DNA from: Bolinopsis microptera
Taxonomy: Eukaryota; Ctenophora; Tentaculata; Lobata; Bolinopsidae
Reading direction: 5' to 3'
NCBI RefSeq assembly: GCF_026151205.1
Contig: NC_087074.1
Coordinates: 7,419,726 to 7,483,725 of the forward strand
Length of the DNA stretch: 64,000 bases
The notes under the pieces were generated by a model. The model was given only the letters and a program-made list of their open reading frames with translations. It did not search any database and had not been told where the DNA came from. Numbering within the stretch: the stretch's first letter is position 1; the number at the start of each line of letters is the position of its first letter. The position numbers and the translations under genes are program-made. Shown one piece after another: positions 13,001 through 22,800 of the stretch.

Positions 13001-16000
13001 TCGCTATTTTTCTTGCCATACCGTTTGTGCAAATGAAGTTAGGACAAATCATTTGACTGCAGTTTTCTACTCAACTAAAGTGGGACACTGTCTGTGGTCA
13101 GCATTTATTCGTCGTTTCTCCTTTACTTAATCTTACGATCGAAATGTCGACACAAATTAGTTAGATATTTTATGCACATGAAAAAAATAGAAACAGAGGA
13201 CGACTCTCCACATATGGTTGGATGCACTGAAAACAACCGAAAGAAATAGCAACACAAGGACAACTCAAAGCTAATATGCTCCAATAACTGATATTGAACT
13301 ACGCAACCAATCCTGTGTCGATCATCAGAATCACGTGACACACGTTATGGCCAATCCCAGTCCACACGCGCACTGTCCTGAGATGCTTATCTTTTGTTTA
13401 GTTTTGTTAATGTTATCACGTTATCGCGTGTGGCACTCTCATTAATTGTACTCGTATTTATCAGCCAGAACTTAGGAGATAAGTCACCAGTTTTAAATCA
13501 GTGATGCACTGAAAGAATGAAAGCAATTTTGTGTAATGTGTGATGTCTATTACTCTGAACGTAACCCAGGGGAGAAAATCCTTCAGGGTTAAAAAGTCTA
13601 TTATGGTGTTATTATGGTGTTACTATGGTGTTACTATGGTGTTACTATGGTGTTACTATGGTGTTAATATGGTGTTACTATGGTGTTACTATGGTGTTAC
13701 TATGGTGTTACTATGGTGTTACTATGGTGTTAATATGGTGTTACTATGGTGTTAATATGGTGTTAATATGGTGTTACTATGGTGTTACTATGGTGTTACT
13801 ATGGTGTTAATATGGTGTTACTATGGTGTTACTATGGTGTTACTATGGTGTTACTATGGTGTTACTATGGTATTACTACATGGTGTTACTATGGTGTTAC
13901 CATGGTGTTACTATGGTGTTACCATGGTGTTACTATGGTGTTACCATGGTGTTACCATGGAGCTACCATGGTGCTACTAGGAGTGTTCCGCAGTACCTGA
14001 AGGTGACGAAAGCGAGCACGATCCCCATAATCCCGTATGTGACCCAGGGGTGGAACCCCCAGTGGTAGAAAGTCTGGTTCAGTGCGTCCTGAGCCACCAT
14101 GTTGTCCGGCATGTACCTGTCTGCTGTGTACCTGAGAAAAGGGGGTTTTAGTTGCAACTTTTTCTTTCTAGTTCCACGGAAAACACCCTTAATCAATTTC
14201 AGTTTCCAATAATTTATTTACAACCAATTTGTAAGTTAATACATGTGCCATTCTGTCTGAAAAACCAACATTAATAATATGATTTATAATTCTCTCCGGA
14301 AATTGCATTATTATACCGATAACATAAGATCAAATACCCGACAGCATTGAAGTTATGTCGATGAGTTAAATTATATTGAAATATTGAATAATCGCATACC
14401 AATAAATATCCAACTTAAATGAGTTCGAACCGATGTATATTTACTAGAAACCATATCTTTGCTAGAATGAGTCTACCCAACCTGTTGAGGCCGGTGAAGT
14501 GAGCTATGGTGTTACTATGGTGTTACTATGGTGTTACTATGGTGTTACTATGGTGTTACTATGGTGTTACTATGGTGTTACTATGGTGTAACTATGGTGT
14601 TACTACGGTGTTACTATGGTGATACTATGGTGTTACTATGGTGTTACTATGATCTATGGTGTTACTACGGTGTTACTATGGTTTACCTGTTGGGACTAGT
14701 GTAGTGAGATATGGGTTCTCCCACCCCGTAGAAAAAGAGCCCCACCCCAACTCCGCAAGCAAACAACATACAGAACCACGAGCCGTCAGGGTACTCAACC
14801 TCGTCATCATCCTTACCTGAGATGGAGTTGCTTAGCAACTATAAACTCAGTTGCTAGTGTCATAATATAAAGGAGAAGTAAGTCTGAAGTGTACTGTTCC
14901 TTGTCAGCTGCTTCTTAGCATGAATCGAATAGTTTCGCACAATTCAAAATTCTAGCCGTGATTAATTTCGATGCGTAAAGAATTGTTCAACTAGGCTGTT
15001 TCCCATATAAATTAGATAATATACATAACTCAGATTAGTACTTTCACTACCAAAATATATATTGGCAATTTGGAACTGAGGGTGAATGTTGGCTGTATGC
15101 CAACTCTTAACATGACTCTCAAAGGGTTTAATTATTATGGCTTACAACTAGGGATATTTGTTTTAAAACTTCCAATCGCCAACCGACGTGAAATTACGGA
15201 ATTTTGACAATTGCGCACTAATCACAGAATTCCTCCAATAAAGTTAAACAATGATTACAGCAGTTAGGGAAGATGTTAGCAAAAAAATGCTCAATCTCAT
15301 GAAACACCAACTTAATTACAAAAACCATATTTTAAAATCCAAGAAAACCTACATGAGGTTACAGTGAAACTTTTGGGAAGTTGAAAGAGGTAGTGTTTTT
15401 TATTGGGACTTATAATTAGCCATGAACCCCTGGACATGCTTTATAAAGATTCTCAATCTCCTGTCTATATCTTTTGAACCTTACGGTCTCGAACAAATTT
15501 CCAGTTTGGAACTGAGGGTAAATCTTGCTGGCGGCTCTGTGCCAACTCTTATGTCTGGAAACGCCTCTCCAAGGATTAGAATTAAAAGGCTACGGATTAG
15601 AGTGGAGATTTGTTTTAAAAACCTCGAATCACCAAGTACCGTGAAAATTCAAATTACAGTTTTTGTTGATAAGATAACAGAATTACAGTAGTAATGTATT
15701 AATAGACTAATAACGCCAGTAAAAACTTTTATCGCGTAAAATTGCTCAGTCTTATTAAACACCGACTCGATTACAAAAATCATTTAATCAGAACCATGAA
15801 ATCGAACCTAGACTTCACGATGAAACTTCTCGGAATGCGGAAGAATTACAATGTTAAGTGATGCGTGGCAATTTAATGAGATTAGGGGAACTCACCCAAT
15901 TTCAGGTTCCCGTATTTGCTAAAGTAGATCGCCAATAACACCAGGGCCCACATGTCCTGAAAATAATGACTTTCTTGATCTTTTTAATAACTTTTAGCGT

Positions 16001-17015
16001 TATACTTATTTTGGGGTTATAATTTTACCAAATTGGATGATTTAGATTGGGGGAAGTTTCTCGGAATCCAGTTGAACAGGTCAGTCACTCCTAGTAACAC
16101 CATGGTAACACCATGGTAACACCATGGTAACACCATGGTAACACCATAGTAACACCAGGTCAGTTCGGTAATGCAATTCGTCTGATCACTAGGAGCATTG
16201 ATATCAAGTGCAGGATTTTATCTTCCCGAATTACGAAGTCTGTTCGAAGGTTATCTTGTGAGATAATAATCATTGTCAGGGTATAACAGATCGAGATATT
16301 ATGTTAAGTAATAGTAAATTATCACATAAGCAAACAAAATAGAATTTTATAAACGTGATCGTCCACATTAAAAAAGATCTGATGTAAGCGGCGGAACCAA
16401 AACTCCATGCACTTAACTTTAATCCATCCACCATTCACTTAACAAATTATTTCAACCAGTAAGAATAAACCCAAAATGGGTTCCACAAAACACCCAAAAA
16501 ACTTACGAAACTGCCAACGTAAAGCCAAGTGAAGTTTTTGGCGACCATGAATTTAGCTTCCTTGAAAGATGCCAGAGCCTTCGCCGTATCAACAATACAG
16601 TACGTAACAAACCCAAGGATCAGTAGAAATGATATGATAGATACTATCGGGTTAAACCTGAAGATTTTTGTAATTACATAACGGAAAAAAAAACCAATTA
16701 AAACAGCCGACTTTCGGATTTGTAAAATATGTTTTTAGAAAAATATGTGAACTAAATTTAGTAGGATCGTATGGGAGACTTCAATTAAGTTTCTGCCTCT
16801 TCTCATCAATTATTACACGGAATATACAAATATTATGTTAACCTGACTTGAGCCGCATCCCAGGAGCCACATTTAGCTGCAAACCACACACTTTTATCCT
16901 CTATCACAGCTCCCTGCCAATTTGGTTTCTTTGTCTCTTTCTTTTTCTCACTTTCCTCTTCGAGCGTCCCATTTGTGAGTTCAATTTTTGTCATGGTCAC
17001 TTCTTCTTTCTCCAT
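1075..17015 (-). CDS. BCCT-family betaine/carnitine/choline-type transporter (11 exons, C-terminus missing)
   Basis: A secondary transporter of quaternary-ammonium osmolytes, expected in the plasma membrane. Exons in order: 17015-16843, 16657-16507, 15956-15896, 14816-14687, 14131-13997, 12432-12275, 11895-11706, 11118-10993, 10687-10509, 1741-1610, 1174-1075. All junctions are GT-AG and all phases agree, giving about 512 codons without a stop. The start is the Met at 17015, opening a charged N-terminus. BCCT landmarks in order are an early FNP segment, [52 protein letters not shown], the signature [20 protein letters not shown] followed by GRTIKEF, then [13 protein letters not shown]. The last helices are not seen and should lie left of 1075 or outside the window. 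Exons 9 and 10 join directly in the family, so the 8.8-kb intron between them has simply been inflated by repeats. Substrate cannot be assigned. Confidence 0.93.
1338..1377 (-). pseudogene. Relic duplicate of the 3' end of BCCT exon 10
   Basis: About 39 bp here match 1590-1628 at about 36 positions. The match covers the last ~18 bases of exon 10, its donor and the start of the intron. The body of the exon is absent, so this is a partial duplication and not a usable exon. A GTGAGTG donor-like site is preserved. Confidence 0.7.
2137..2562 (+). repeat. Repeat family G, copy 1
   Basis: The first of four copies of a ~430-530-bp repeat. It begins CACAATGCTGGCAAGCA, holds repeated TTTACTATTTACCCCC units, and ends with CCCCTGTTTTAC followed by ACAGATTGTCGTGA. 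It lies in the 8.8-kb intron of the BCCT gene. No coding capacity is visible. Confidence 0.8.
2567..3075 (+). repeat. Repeat family G, copy 2, with GC-rich double hairpin
   Basis: A direct neighbour of copy 1, starting TATCACAGTGCTGGCAAGCA and ending GATTGTCGTGATAT. It carries two adjacent GC-rich hairpins in otherwise AT-rich DNA. One is GTGCACGC-GAA-GCGTGCAC. The other, at about 2690-2724, has 16-bp arms starting GCCGGAGGCGGCGGCC around the loop TTC. Copy 4 keeps both in the opposite orientation. Confidence 0.8.
3091..4807 (-). repeat. Composite repeat U, copy 1 (inverted)
   Basis: A 1.3-1.7-kb unit present four times in this intron. One part (3091-3596 here) is itself a foldback with ACCAAAACCCATAATCATGG at one end and its reverse complement at the other. 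The other part ends GGCAAAGCGTCTATCCCTGA. This copy is reversed relative to copies 2-4 and is interrupted by a small hAT-like element at 3817-3993. No protein-coding frame is credible. Confidence 0.85.
3817..3993. mobile_element. hAT-like MITE with perfect 8-bp TSD
   Basis: A 177-bp insertion with perfect 17-bp TIRs, CATAGTTGGTTCGTGCG and its reverse complement. It is flanked on both sides by CATTAAAC (3809-3816 and 3994-4001). The uninterrupted copies of the surrounding repeat show the empty site, for example near 8168-8178 in the other orientation. The 8-bp TSD fits the hAT superfamily. The inside is built of variants of CGTACGTTAAGTGCGTT and codes for nothing. Confidence 0.88.
4808..5252 (+). 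repeat. Repeat family G, copy 3
   Basis: This copy starts TCACAATGCTGGCAAGCATG and ends GATTGTCGTGATAC, without the GC-rich hairpins. It forms the spacer between the two oppositely oriented U units on either side, so the whole 3091-6769 block is a giant inverted repeat. Confidence 0.8.
5256..6769 (+). repeat. Composite repeat U, copy 2
   Basis: Forward copy. It begins TTCAGGGATAGACGCTTTGC and ends with the foldback part at 6295-6769 (ACCAAAACCC to GGGTTTTGGT). It is the inverted partner of copy 1. Confidence 0.85.
6827..7353 (-). repeat. Repeat family G, copy 4 (inverted), with GC-rich double hairpin
   Basis: Reverse-oriented copy of the family seen at 2567-3075. The two GC-rich hairpins are at about 7171-7226. 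The GGGGGTA...TAGTAAAGGGGGTA units are the complement of the TTTACTATTTACCCCC motif. It is preceded by an (AT)n tract with repeated ATATATATATAT around 6774-6825. Confidence 0.8.
7358..8387 (+). repeat. Composite repeat U, copy 3, body part
   Basis: Starts at TTCAGGGATAGACGCTTTGC and runs into its foldback partner at 8388-8876. It is very similar to copies 2 and 4, including TTTGCACGTGCGAAAGGTGA and the CATTAAAC/GTTTAATG site that carries the hAT-like insertion in copy 1. Confidence 0.83.
8388..8876. mobile_element. Foldback part of composite repeat U, copy 3
   Basis: Arms of about 150 bp start ACCAAAACCCATAATCATGG and end with the reverse complement. The centre contains GGTATCGACCCGAACGCAAC. 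Equivalent foldbacks lie at 3091-3596, 6295-6769 and 9908-10231, always attached to the same body segment. Confidence 0.85.
8897..10231 (+). repeat. Composite repeat U, copy 4
   Basis: A tandem direct neighbour of copy 3. The body starts TATAGACGCTTTGGCAGTCA, and the shortened foldback lies at 9908-10231 with most of its centre deleted. Confidence 0.83.
11088..11460. repeat. ~10-bp minisatellite bracketed by a duplicated piece of BCCT exon 8
   Basis: Positions 11142-11416 are irregular TGGTTACTAG-type units. The array is flanked on the left by the 5' part of exon 8 with its acceptor, and on the right (11417-11460) by a second, diverged copy of the same segment. In transcript orientation the right copy still reads [10 protein letters not shown], compared with [11 protein letters not shown] in the exon, before a stop. 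Confidence 0.8.
11905..12104. repeat. ~10-bp minisatellite (TGGTTACTAT type)
   Basis: Irregular tandem units TGGTTACTAT, TGGTTACTGTGG and TGGTTACTAG fill the intron just upstream, in transcript order, of BCCT exon 7. They start ten bases beyond the exon's acceptor. No flanking duplication was seen here. Confidence 0.85.
12786..12884. repeat. 35-bp direct repeat around a two-unit minisatellite seed
   Basis: AATCGAAGTCTTGACTACAC plus about 15 further bases occurs at 12786-12820 and again at 12848-12884. Between the copies lie 27 bases containing ATGGTGTTACTATGGTGTTA. It looks like a newborn array with its flanking duplication still almost identical. Confidence 0.8.
13604..13977. repeat. 11-bp minisatellite (TATGGTGTTAC)n
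   Basis: About 33 copies of TATGGTGTTAC with TAA, ACC and CAT variants, immediately downstream (transcript sense) of the BCCT exon 5 donor. The left flank, 13558-13603, resembles part of exon 5. Open frames rich in VLLWCYYG are repeat artefacts. Confidence 0.92.
14480..14714. repeat. 11-bp minisatellite bracketed by two copies of the 3' end of BCCT exon 4
   Basis: Array 14505-14683 lies between the true end of exon 4 (14687-14714, encoding ISHYTSPNR) and a second 30-bp copy at 14480-14509. The second copy matches at 24 of 30 bases and encodes IAHFTGLNR in the same frame with its own CAG|GTTGGG junction. The rest of that exon copy is absent. Confidence 0.82.
15060..15850. repeat. Diverged ~400-bp tandem duplication in BCCT intron
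   Basis: The segment from about 15065 (TTTGGAACTGAGGGTGAATG) to 15390 recurs from about 15504 (TTTGGAACTGAGGGTAAATC) to 15840. Both share the GCCAACTCTTA, TTTGTTTTAAAAAC and AAACACC motifs. They lie between exons 3 and 4 and are non-coding. Confidence 0.6.
16088..16160. repeat. Short 11-bp minisatellite in opposite orientation
   Basis: Six units of TAACACCATGG, the reverse complement of the 13604 and 14505 arrays, between BCCT exons 2 and 3. The array is flanked by the short direct repeat CAGGTCAGT at about 16077 and 16155. Confidence 0.85.
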
Positions 17016-19894
17016 GACTTACGCCTGAGTTAATATATATGAAATAGGAGGATTGAAGAAACGGCGGACGCTTACTCTAAGTGCCAAGACCCGTATTCAA
17101 AACGCAGTGACTGATTTATGATTACTAATTAGCATGATAGAAATTTGTTGAACAGGGTGCTTCATAAGTCTTGCTAGGATGTGATTTTTGAATAAAGTTT
17201 CTGTCGAAACTTCATTCTGTAAAACGTTACTGGTACTGGTAGTTCTAAGGTTTAATGGCGACAGTCCTTAGTTCGAAATAGCAATGTCTAACGACTAACA
17301 TTGATATTTTAATGAAAATCAAAAGGCTCAGTTTCCCTAAGATTTAAAAATAAAAACGGCTTTGATTCGTTTAAATAAATGATTGGTACGTTAATGAAAT
17401 TTTCCTATCTGAATCAAATTCTGAATTACAAAAGAACTGCAGATTTAAAAATCAGATTACAAAAGAACACCAACTAATAAAGGATAATCAAGCGCAAGAA
17501 AATGAATTGTTTTTGTTTTCTATGAAGTACCATTACCCGTTTACGAGAGGTAAATCGTAATGCAGTAAAATATACCATAGCCGGAATTTGTTAAGACAGA
17601 ATCTCTAAATAAAAAGCCACTGTCTCAATCAATCAGACGGGGAGGGGGGGGGGGGGGGGGCAATGGCATAAAATGGAGACTTTTTCTATGGAGAAAATGG
17701 AAAAACCCTTGGGTAATTCTCCATTTTATGCCATGAATTTTGATCATCGAATTACGTATGTGGCAGCTTGTTTGTTTTCGCATACCAGGCTACTAGAATC
17801 AATTAGACTATTTTGCAATTCAAATTCCTCTCAATTTCACTCTGGTAGTGATACAATTACAATTTAGAAATCGATCGGATATCCTGCTATATATATAGTA
17901 AGTAGTTAAGAAGGTGCTTAGCTTGGCCGGATATCAATCAGAAATTTCATTAATTTTCAGGAAAAATTCTCGAGGGCTAGGTCCCGAAAAAACTTTTGGC
18001 TTATAATGATCAGAGTAACATGAACACTGGAGAAAAGTGGTTTCCAGGAAAACCACTTTAAAATTGTTTACTAAAAGAAGACTTTTAAAATTTTTGATTT
18101 TGACAATTTTCGGTCCGAGTCATCCTCGATACGTACCTCTGAAGGCAGAGCTCCCACTTCCGAGCTCGCACTGCAAAAGGAAGGCCTGTCTTCCGAGATC
18201 GCATTACAAGGGGGAACCCTCGAGTCCAAAATCGTATATCGAAGGGTAGGTGCGGACTGCGAAAATCGAAAAAATATTTTCGGCTAATAATGATTAAGAT
18301 AGCATGAACCCCGGTAAGGATCAGTGCATAGGAAGATTTTAAAGTTTTAAACCATAATAACTGATGTAAAGTTCACTGAAAAATTTTACTTTTTCAATCC
18401 CAGATTACTTGAAGATCGCACAGGGTAAAAATTAAATTTTGTTTCTTGCTCATGTTTAATTCGACCTAGGATCATTTTGTTAAAAAGTATTCATGTCTTA
18501 ATTAACTATTAAGTAAACATGATCTAGGCGTCAAAATAATGAATAATAATATCACATAAACATTATGGAGGTTTTTATTGGTTTGACCATTATTATCAGT
18601 TTATATTATCGACCATTTGACTGGTCAAACGTTATCTTATTCTTATTACTGTGATAATTAATTGTTTGCCGCTTAAATCAAATTGGTTCGTGCAATTGTG
18701 GTTCTGGTTGAAAGATTTTAAATTTTTAAACCATAATAGCTGATGTAAATTTCGCTAACAGATTTTACTTTTTCAATCCAAGATTGCTTGAAGATCGCAT
18801 AGAGTAAAAATTAAATTTTGTTTCTTGCTCATGTTTAACTCGACCTAGGTTCATTTTGTTAAATTAATTATTCATGTCTTAATTAAGTCAACATGATCTA
18901 GATGACTACAATATAATGAATAAGAATATCACATGAACACTATGTAGGTTTTTATTGGTTTGACCATTATTATCAGTTTATATTATCGACCATTAATTAA
19001 CATGCTGGCCAAACGTTATCTTATTACTGTGTAGTAGTAGAGGCTCTTACGGGCAAATATCACGCTTTTTTGCTCGAGCCCTGGGACTTCTTTTAGGGTT
19101 TTTATATGATAGAATGGAGTGTACTGAACACTCTGACGGTATCGGGAACCTTCTAGTGCCTTCAGAAGCTGTGTTGTGATCACTTTACTGCCAAAACTTC
19201 GGACATCGACAGACACCAGAATTTCGACTAAAAATTTGTTCTGAGTTGTTCCCCTAATTTCTCTTAGGTTGCTTAGGCCCCAGAAAGTGTCAGATCGTCT
19301 AAATATTGCTCCATTCCAGTGTTACAGACCTCAAAAATTTAGACCTCGTAGAACGTGTTGCGCGTTGTATGTAGTGTTTACAATGAAAAAATTGCACTTA
19401 AATCTGATTCGGTTGCCGCGCGTGCCGTATCTAGCACGATATCCGCGCTAAAAACCTCGTGGTACCGTAACACTGTACTGGAGAAATAGATAATTACAGG
19501 AGGCAGAATAAATGTATCGTCACTATGCAAAATTAATGTTAAAATGATACAGTAGCCCTGCTTTAACAGATTGATCCACATAAACACTATATTCTACAGA
19601 TGCCACCGATCTAATCAGTAAATCGAACATGTTTTTGAAGATAAATCTTCTTACGATTCACGTATTACTATCAAATATGAATAATAATATCTAAAATCAA
19701 CTTTTTCCCTTGAAATAAGGCTTAATGTGGACTGGACATGGAAAGCTGTTCGAAAAAGGGTTAGAAATATATTAGAGTGTCCTAATTTTATCATTTTCAA
19801 AATAAATCTTTATGATGCAGGCATCAAGGTTACAATATTAATTGTTAATAGGTTTTCCTATATATACATTTTGGATCAACGTTGATATAAGACG
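17016..19894. other. Intergenic region with 330-bp tandem duplication and a foldback
   Basis: No gene is recognised. A run of about 18 G lies at 17642-17660. Next to it a small foldback spans about 17663-17741, with arms GGCATAAAATGGAGA and TCTCCATTTTATGCC. The segment 18325-18652 is repeated at 18711-19030 with clear similarity, sharing TTGCTCATGTTTAA.TCGACC and GGTTTTTATTGGTTTGACCA. It separates the BCCT 5' end from the 3' end of the next minus-strand gene. Confidence 0.6.
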
Positions 19895-22800
19895 TTAACT
19901 TGCACATTTCCTTCTGCATTTACATAAATAAAGACAAGGCATGTCTGCATCACGACAGGAGCATCTTCCTTGACAAATGTCCTGCTTTCTTCTGCAACCA
20001 CATGTCTTCTTGCAGCAAGCGTAGCGATCCTTGTCAGTTGGCTCAGGTGTTACAGTCCAAATGTGTTCCACGTTCTCGCCGACCTTCTTCCACCCTTGTA
20101 GTGGGCTGCACATATCTGGCGGAGTTATTTCAGGTTCACACGCTTTGCCCCAGATATGTGCTGCAATATGAACAGCTTTACGGAATTGGATGATTGCAGC
20201 ACCAGGTGATGGCGGCAGCGAACGAAAGGTGTTAATTTTCTTTGAAGTAAGTCGATCAAATCTGCCCTCTAGCAGGCCTTTTTTAGGATCATCCACCCCG
20301 TACACAGCTAAGGTATACTGTGTTATCTTGACGATTTCTGCTTCTTGTACTGATTCAGGATTCTCCACAATCCTTGTGAACATGTCCATGACTTCTGGGT
20401 GTAACAAGTATGTATCGAACCACTTCGATTTTCCAATACCGTAAAAGCTGGGCGTATAATCGCATCCAGAGTAGGCGTGAAGAAGAGGTAGTCCAACAGA
20501 CCTATTGATTCCAATAGAAGTCGCTATTTTCACTATATCGATGTAACTGGAAGAACCCTTATTAGACGAACTTGTGTGCATATCAACAAAGAGTTGCAGG
20601 TTCTTATTCAACAGCAGAAACTTTCGACACTGTCCAACAAGAATAAATATGACATCAGTGTCACCAGTTCTCACAAGAATTCTCTTGAAGTTTTTTTGCA
20701 ACGCATCTTTCACGAAGAGAGCCACACGGGTGTCAGCTTCGATGTGGTTGCTTGGCTCAAAAAAGGATGGACCTCTATTTGAGAGAACTCTAGAGTTTTT
20801 GGTGACATAGATTCTCATCTCCACCTTTTCTAACGACCGTTCATGCAAAAACGTCATGAACATTTCGTACAGCTCTTCTTTGTTCTGAGGATTCTTCATA
20901 TAATCTTCCCTAAAGTGGCTGGGCACCTGAAAAAAAACGGATTAGATTAAGTCGCATCTAGGTGATTTCTGGAGTTTGATTGAATGCTCAATTAAATGGA
21001 TGCAATATTTCTGAAGAAGTGTTATAAATACGGTTGTTATAAAATCTACCAACACATGATGTGAACAAACCGGGGAGTCTAGTGTCACACGCTGGCGAAG
21101 ACCGGATCCACGTTGAGCCTTTAGTGGATTTGGGACATCATACCGATCTTGCACCAAAGCAAGTGTCTTGCATTTATGCTTCTGCACCAAGGATTCAATT
21201 GCGTTCCAAATCTCCTGGTGAATAATGATAATAATAATAACTATAAATTTATACATCGCTTTATGGCCAAAAAACTCAAAACCTAAAGATTCAGTTCAAG
21301 CCATCTAAAGCGACTCTTGAACATGTAAATAAGAACTTATTTTTTATGAAGTATGGTTTTAATGAATTTAAAGATATTATATGATACTTATATGAATACC
21401 TTTCCAAAGAGATGAGTGTTTAGTCTCTTTTTAAACAAAGCAATATCGGTCAATGTTCTCAATTGATAAGGAAGCTGATTCCAAACAGAAGGCCCGCAGT
21501 AACTGCAACTTCTCTCGGTTTTATAATAATTTGAAACAGGAGAAATTTTAAAATCAGGGTAAAACTTCAGATCCAGTTTCCAAAACAAGTATACTTTTTA
21601 AGGACTGAACTATCATTTAATGGAAGAGTAATCCACGTTTTTCTGACACAATAGAAGGGTTGACGCAAACGTCGAAACCTTAGTGTTGGCTTTTCAGAAA
21701 GAAGGAAGGAGCTTATTAGCGGCATAGCAGAGCACTTACATTGAACATATGTCTGATGAGCGTGACTCCTGTTCTGTTTGAAAACATGTAGAGGTAGTGA
21801 GCTAAGTCTACAACGACCACTTCAACATCAGGTCGCTCAAGGTTCGCACTATATGCCTTGAAACGGTCTAGTACTGCTGACTTTTGGTTTTGGTACATTT
21901 TTCCTTTCGTCATAAACACCAAGGGAAAACCTTTAGGCTCGTACCTGAATCGTAAATCGGCTATTTTATTGATACTAAGATAACATATTAATTTATCTAT
22001 TCAATCGCTTATCTTTAGAAAAGTCAAAATATTGAAATGCGGAATAATAGCTGATAGATTAAACTGTTCAGAAAAATTCAAATTTTAGATAATTGGGATT
22101 GTAAAATTGTTGTAATAAACGAATGTTAACCTAAGGGCATCTTTAACTTCATTTGGTCTTAGAAGACCAATAACTTGCAGATCACGAACAAGGGCTTTCT
22201 CGTCTCGATCTGATAACCCTTGCCCTTTCTTTTCTGCAGCATTGCTGTTTTTGGGTAAGATGAGATTGTTCTTGTGAATAGCGTCAGTAATAGGCTTCCT
22301 CTCAGGTAGTGGTTTGAGTAGCCGTTCTGTTACATACTCGTTATACTGTTCATTACCAACTGCCTTAAGAGTCCTGATTGAATTTTCAATCTCAGCTGAC
22401 TGTGGGATCTCCATTCCATCTCTTAATGAACGTAGTGTGGACGATTCCGAAGCGAATGGGTTTAAAACACCCCCAACAGCCATTTCAAGTTTCTTGATGT
22501 TCTTTAGACACTCCTTTTGGTGGGTAACAGAGTCACTATGATGTTTCTTTACATCAGTTGGAGGCGCCGTAGGGTTCACGGCTGCTTCGTATTCCTCCTG
22601 TAGCCTAAGGAATTCTGGACTGTAAAGACCCCATTTCAATAGTGTCGTCTTATCGTCGGAACAAAGGAAAGCTAGACCACCCTTGATATCCTTTATCTTT
22701 GCGTTATTCTGCTCATGGGCTTGGTCTAAAGCAATGGCAGAATGTTTCGATCGAGTTTTGGTCACAGTGAAGAAATTCTTCACTTGCTCATACTCGTCTG

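Noticed and set aside
13540-14068. Open frames of VLLWCYYG-type repeats
   Set aside because: They are translations of the 11-bp minisatellite in a BCCT intron.
19900-20810. Plus-strand open frames opposite the last exon of the large gene
   Set aside because: They are antisense shadows of a well-supported minus-strand exon.
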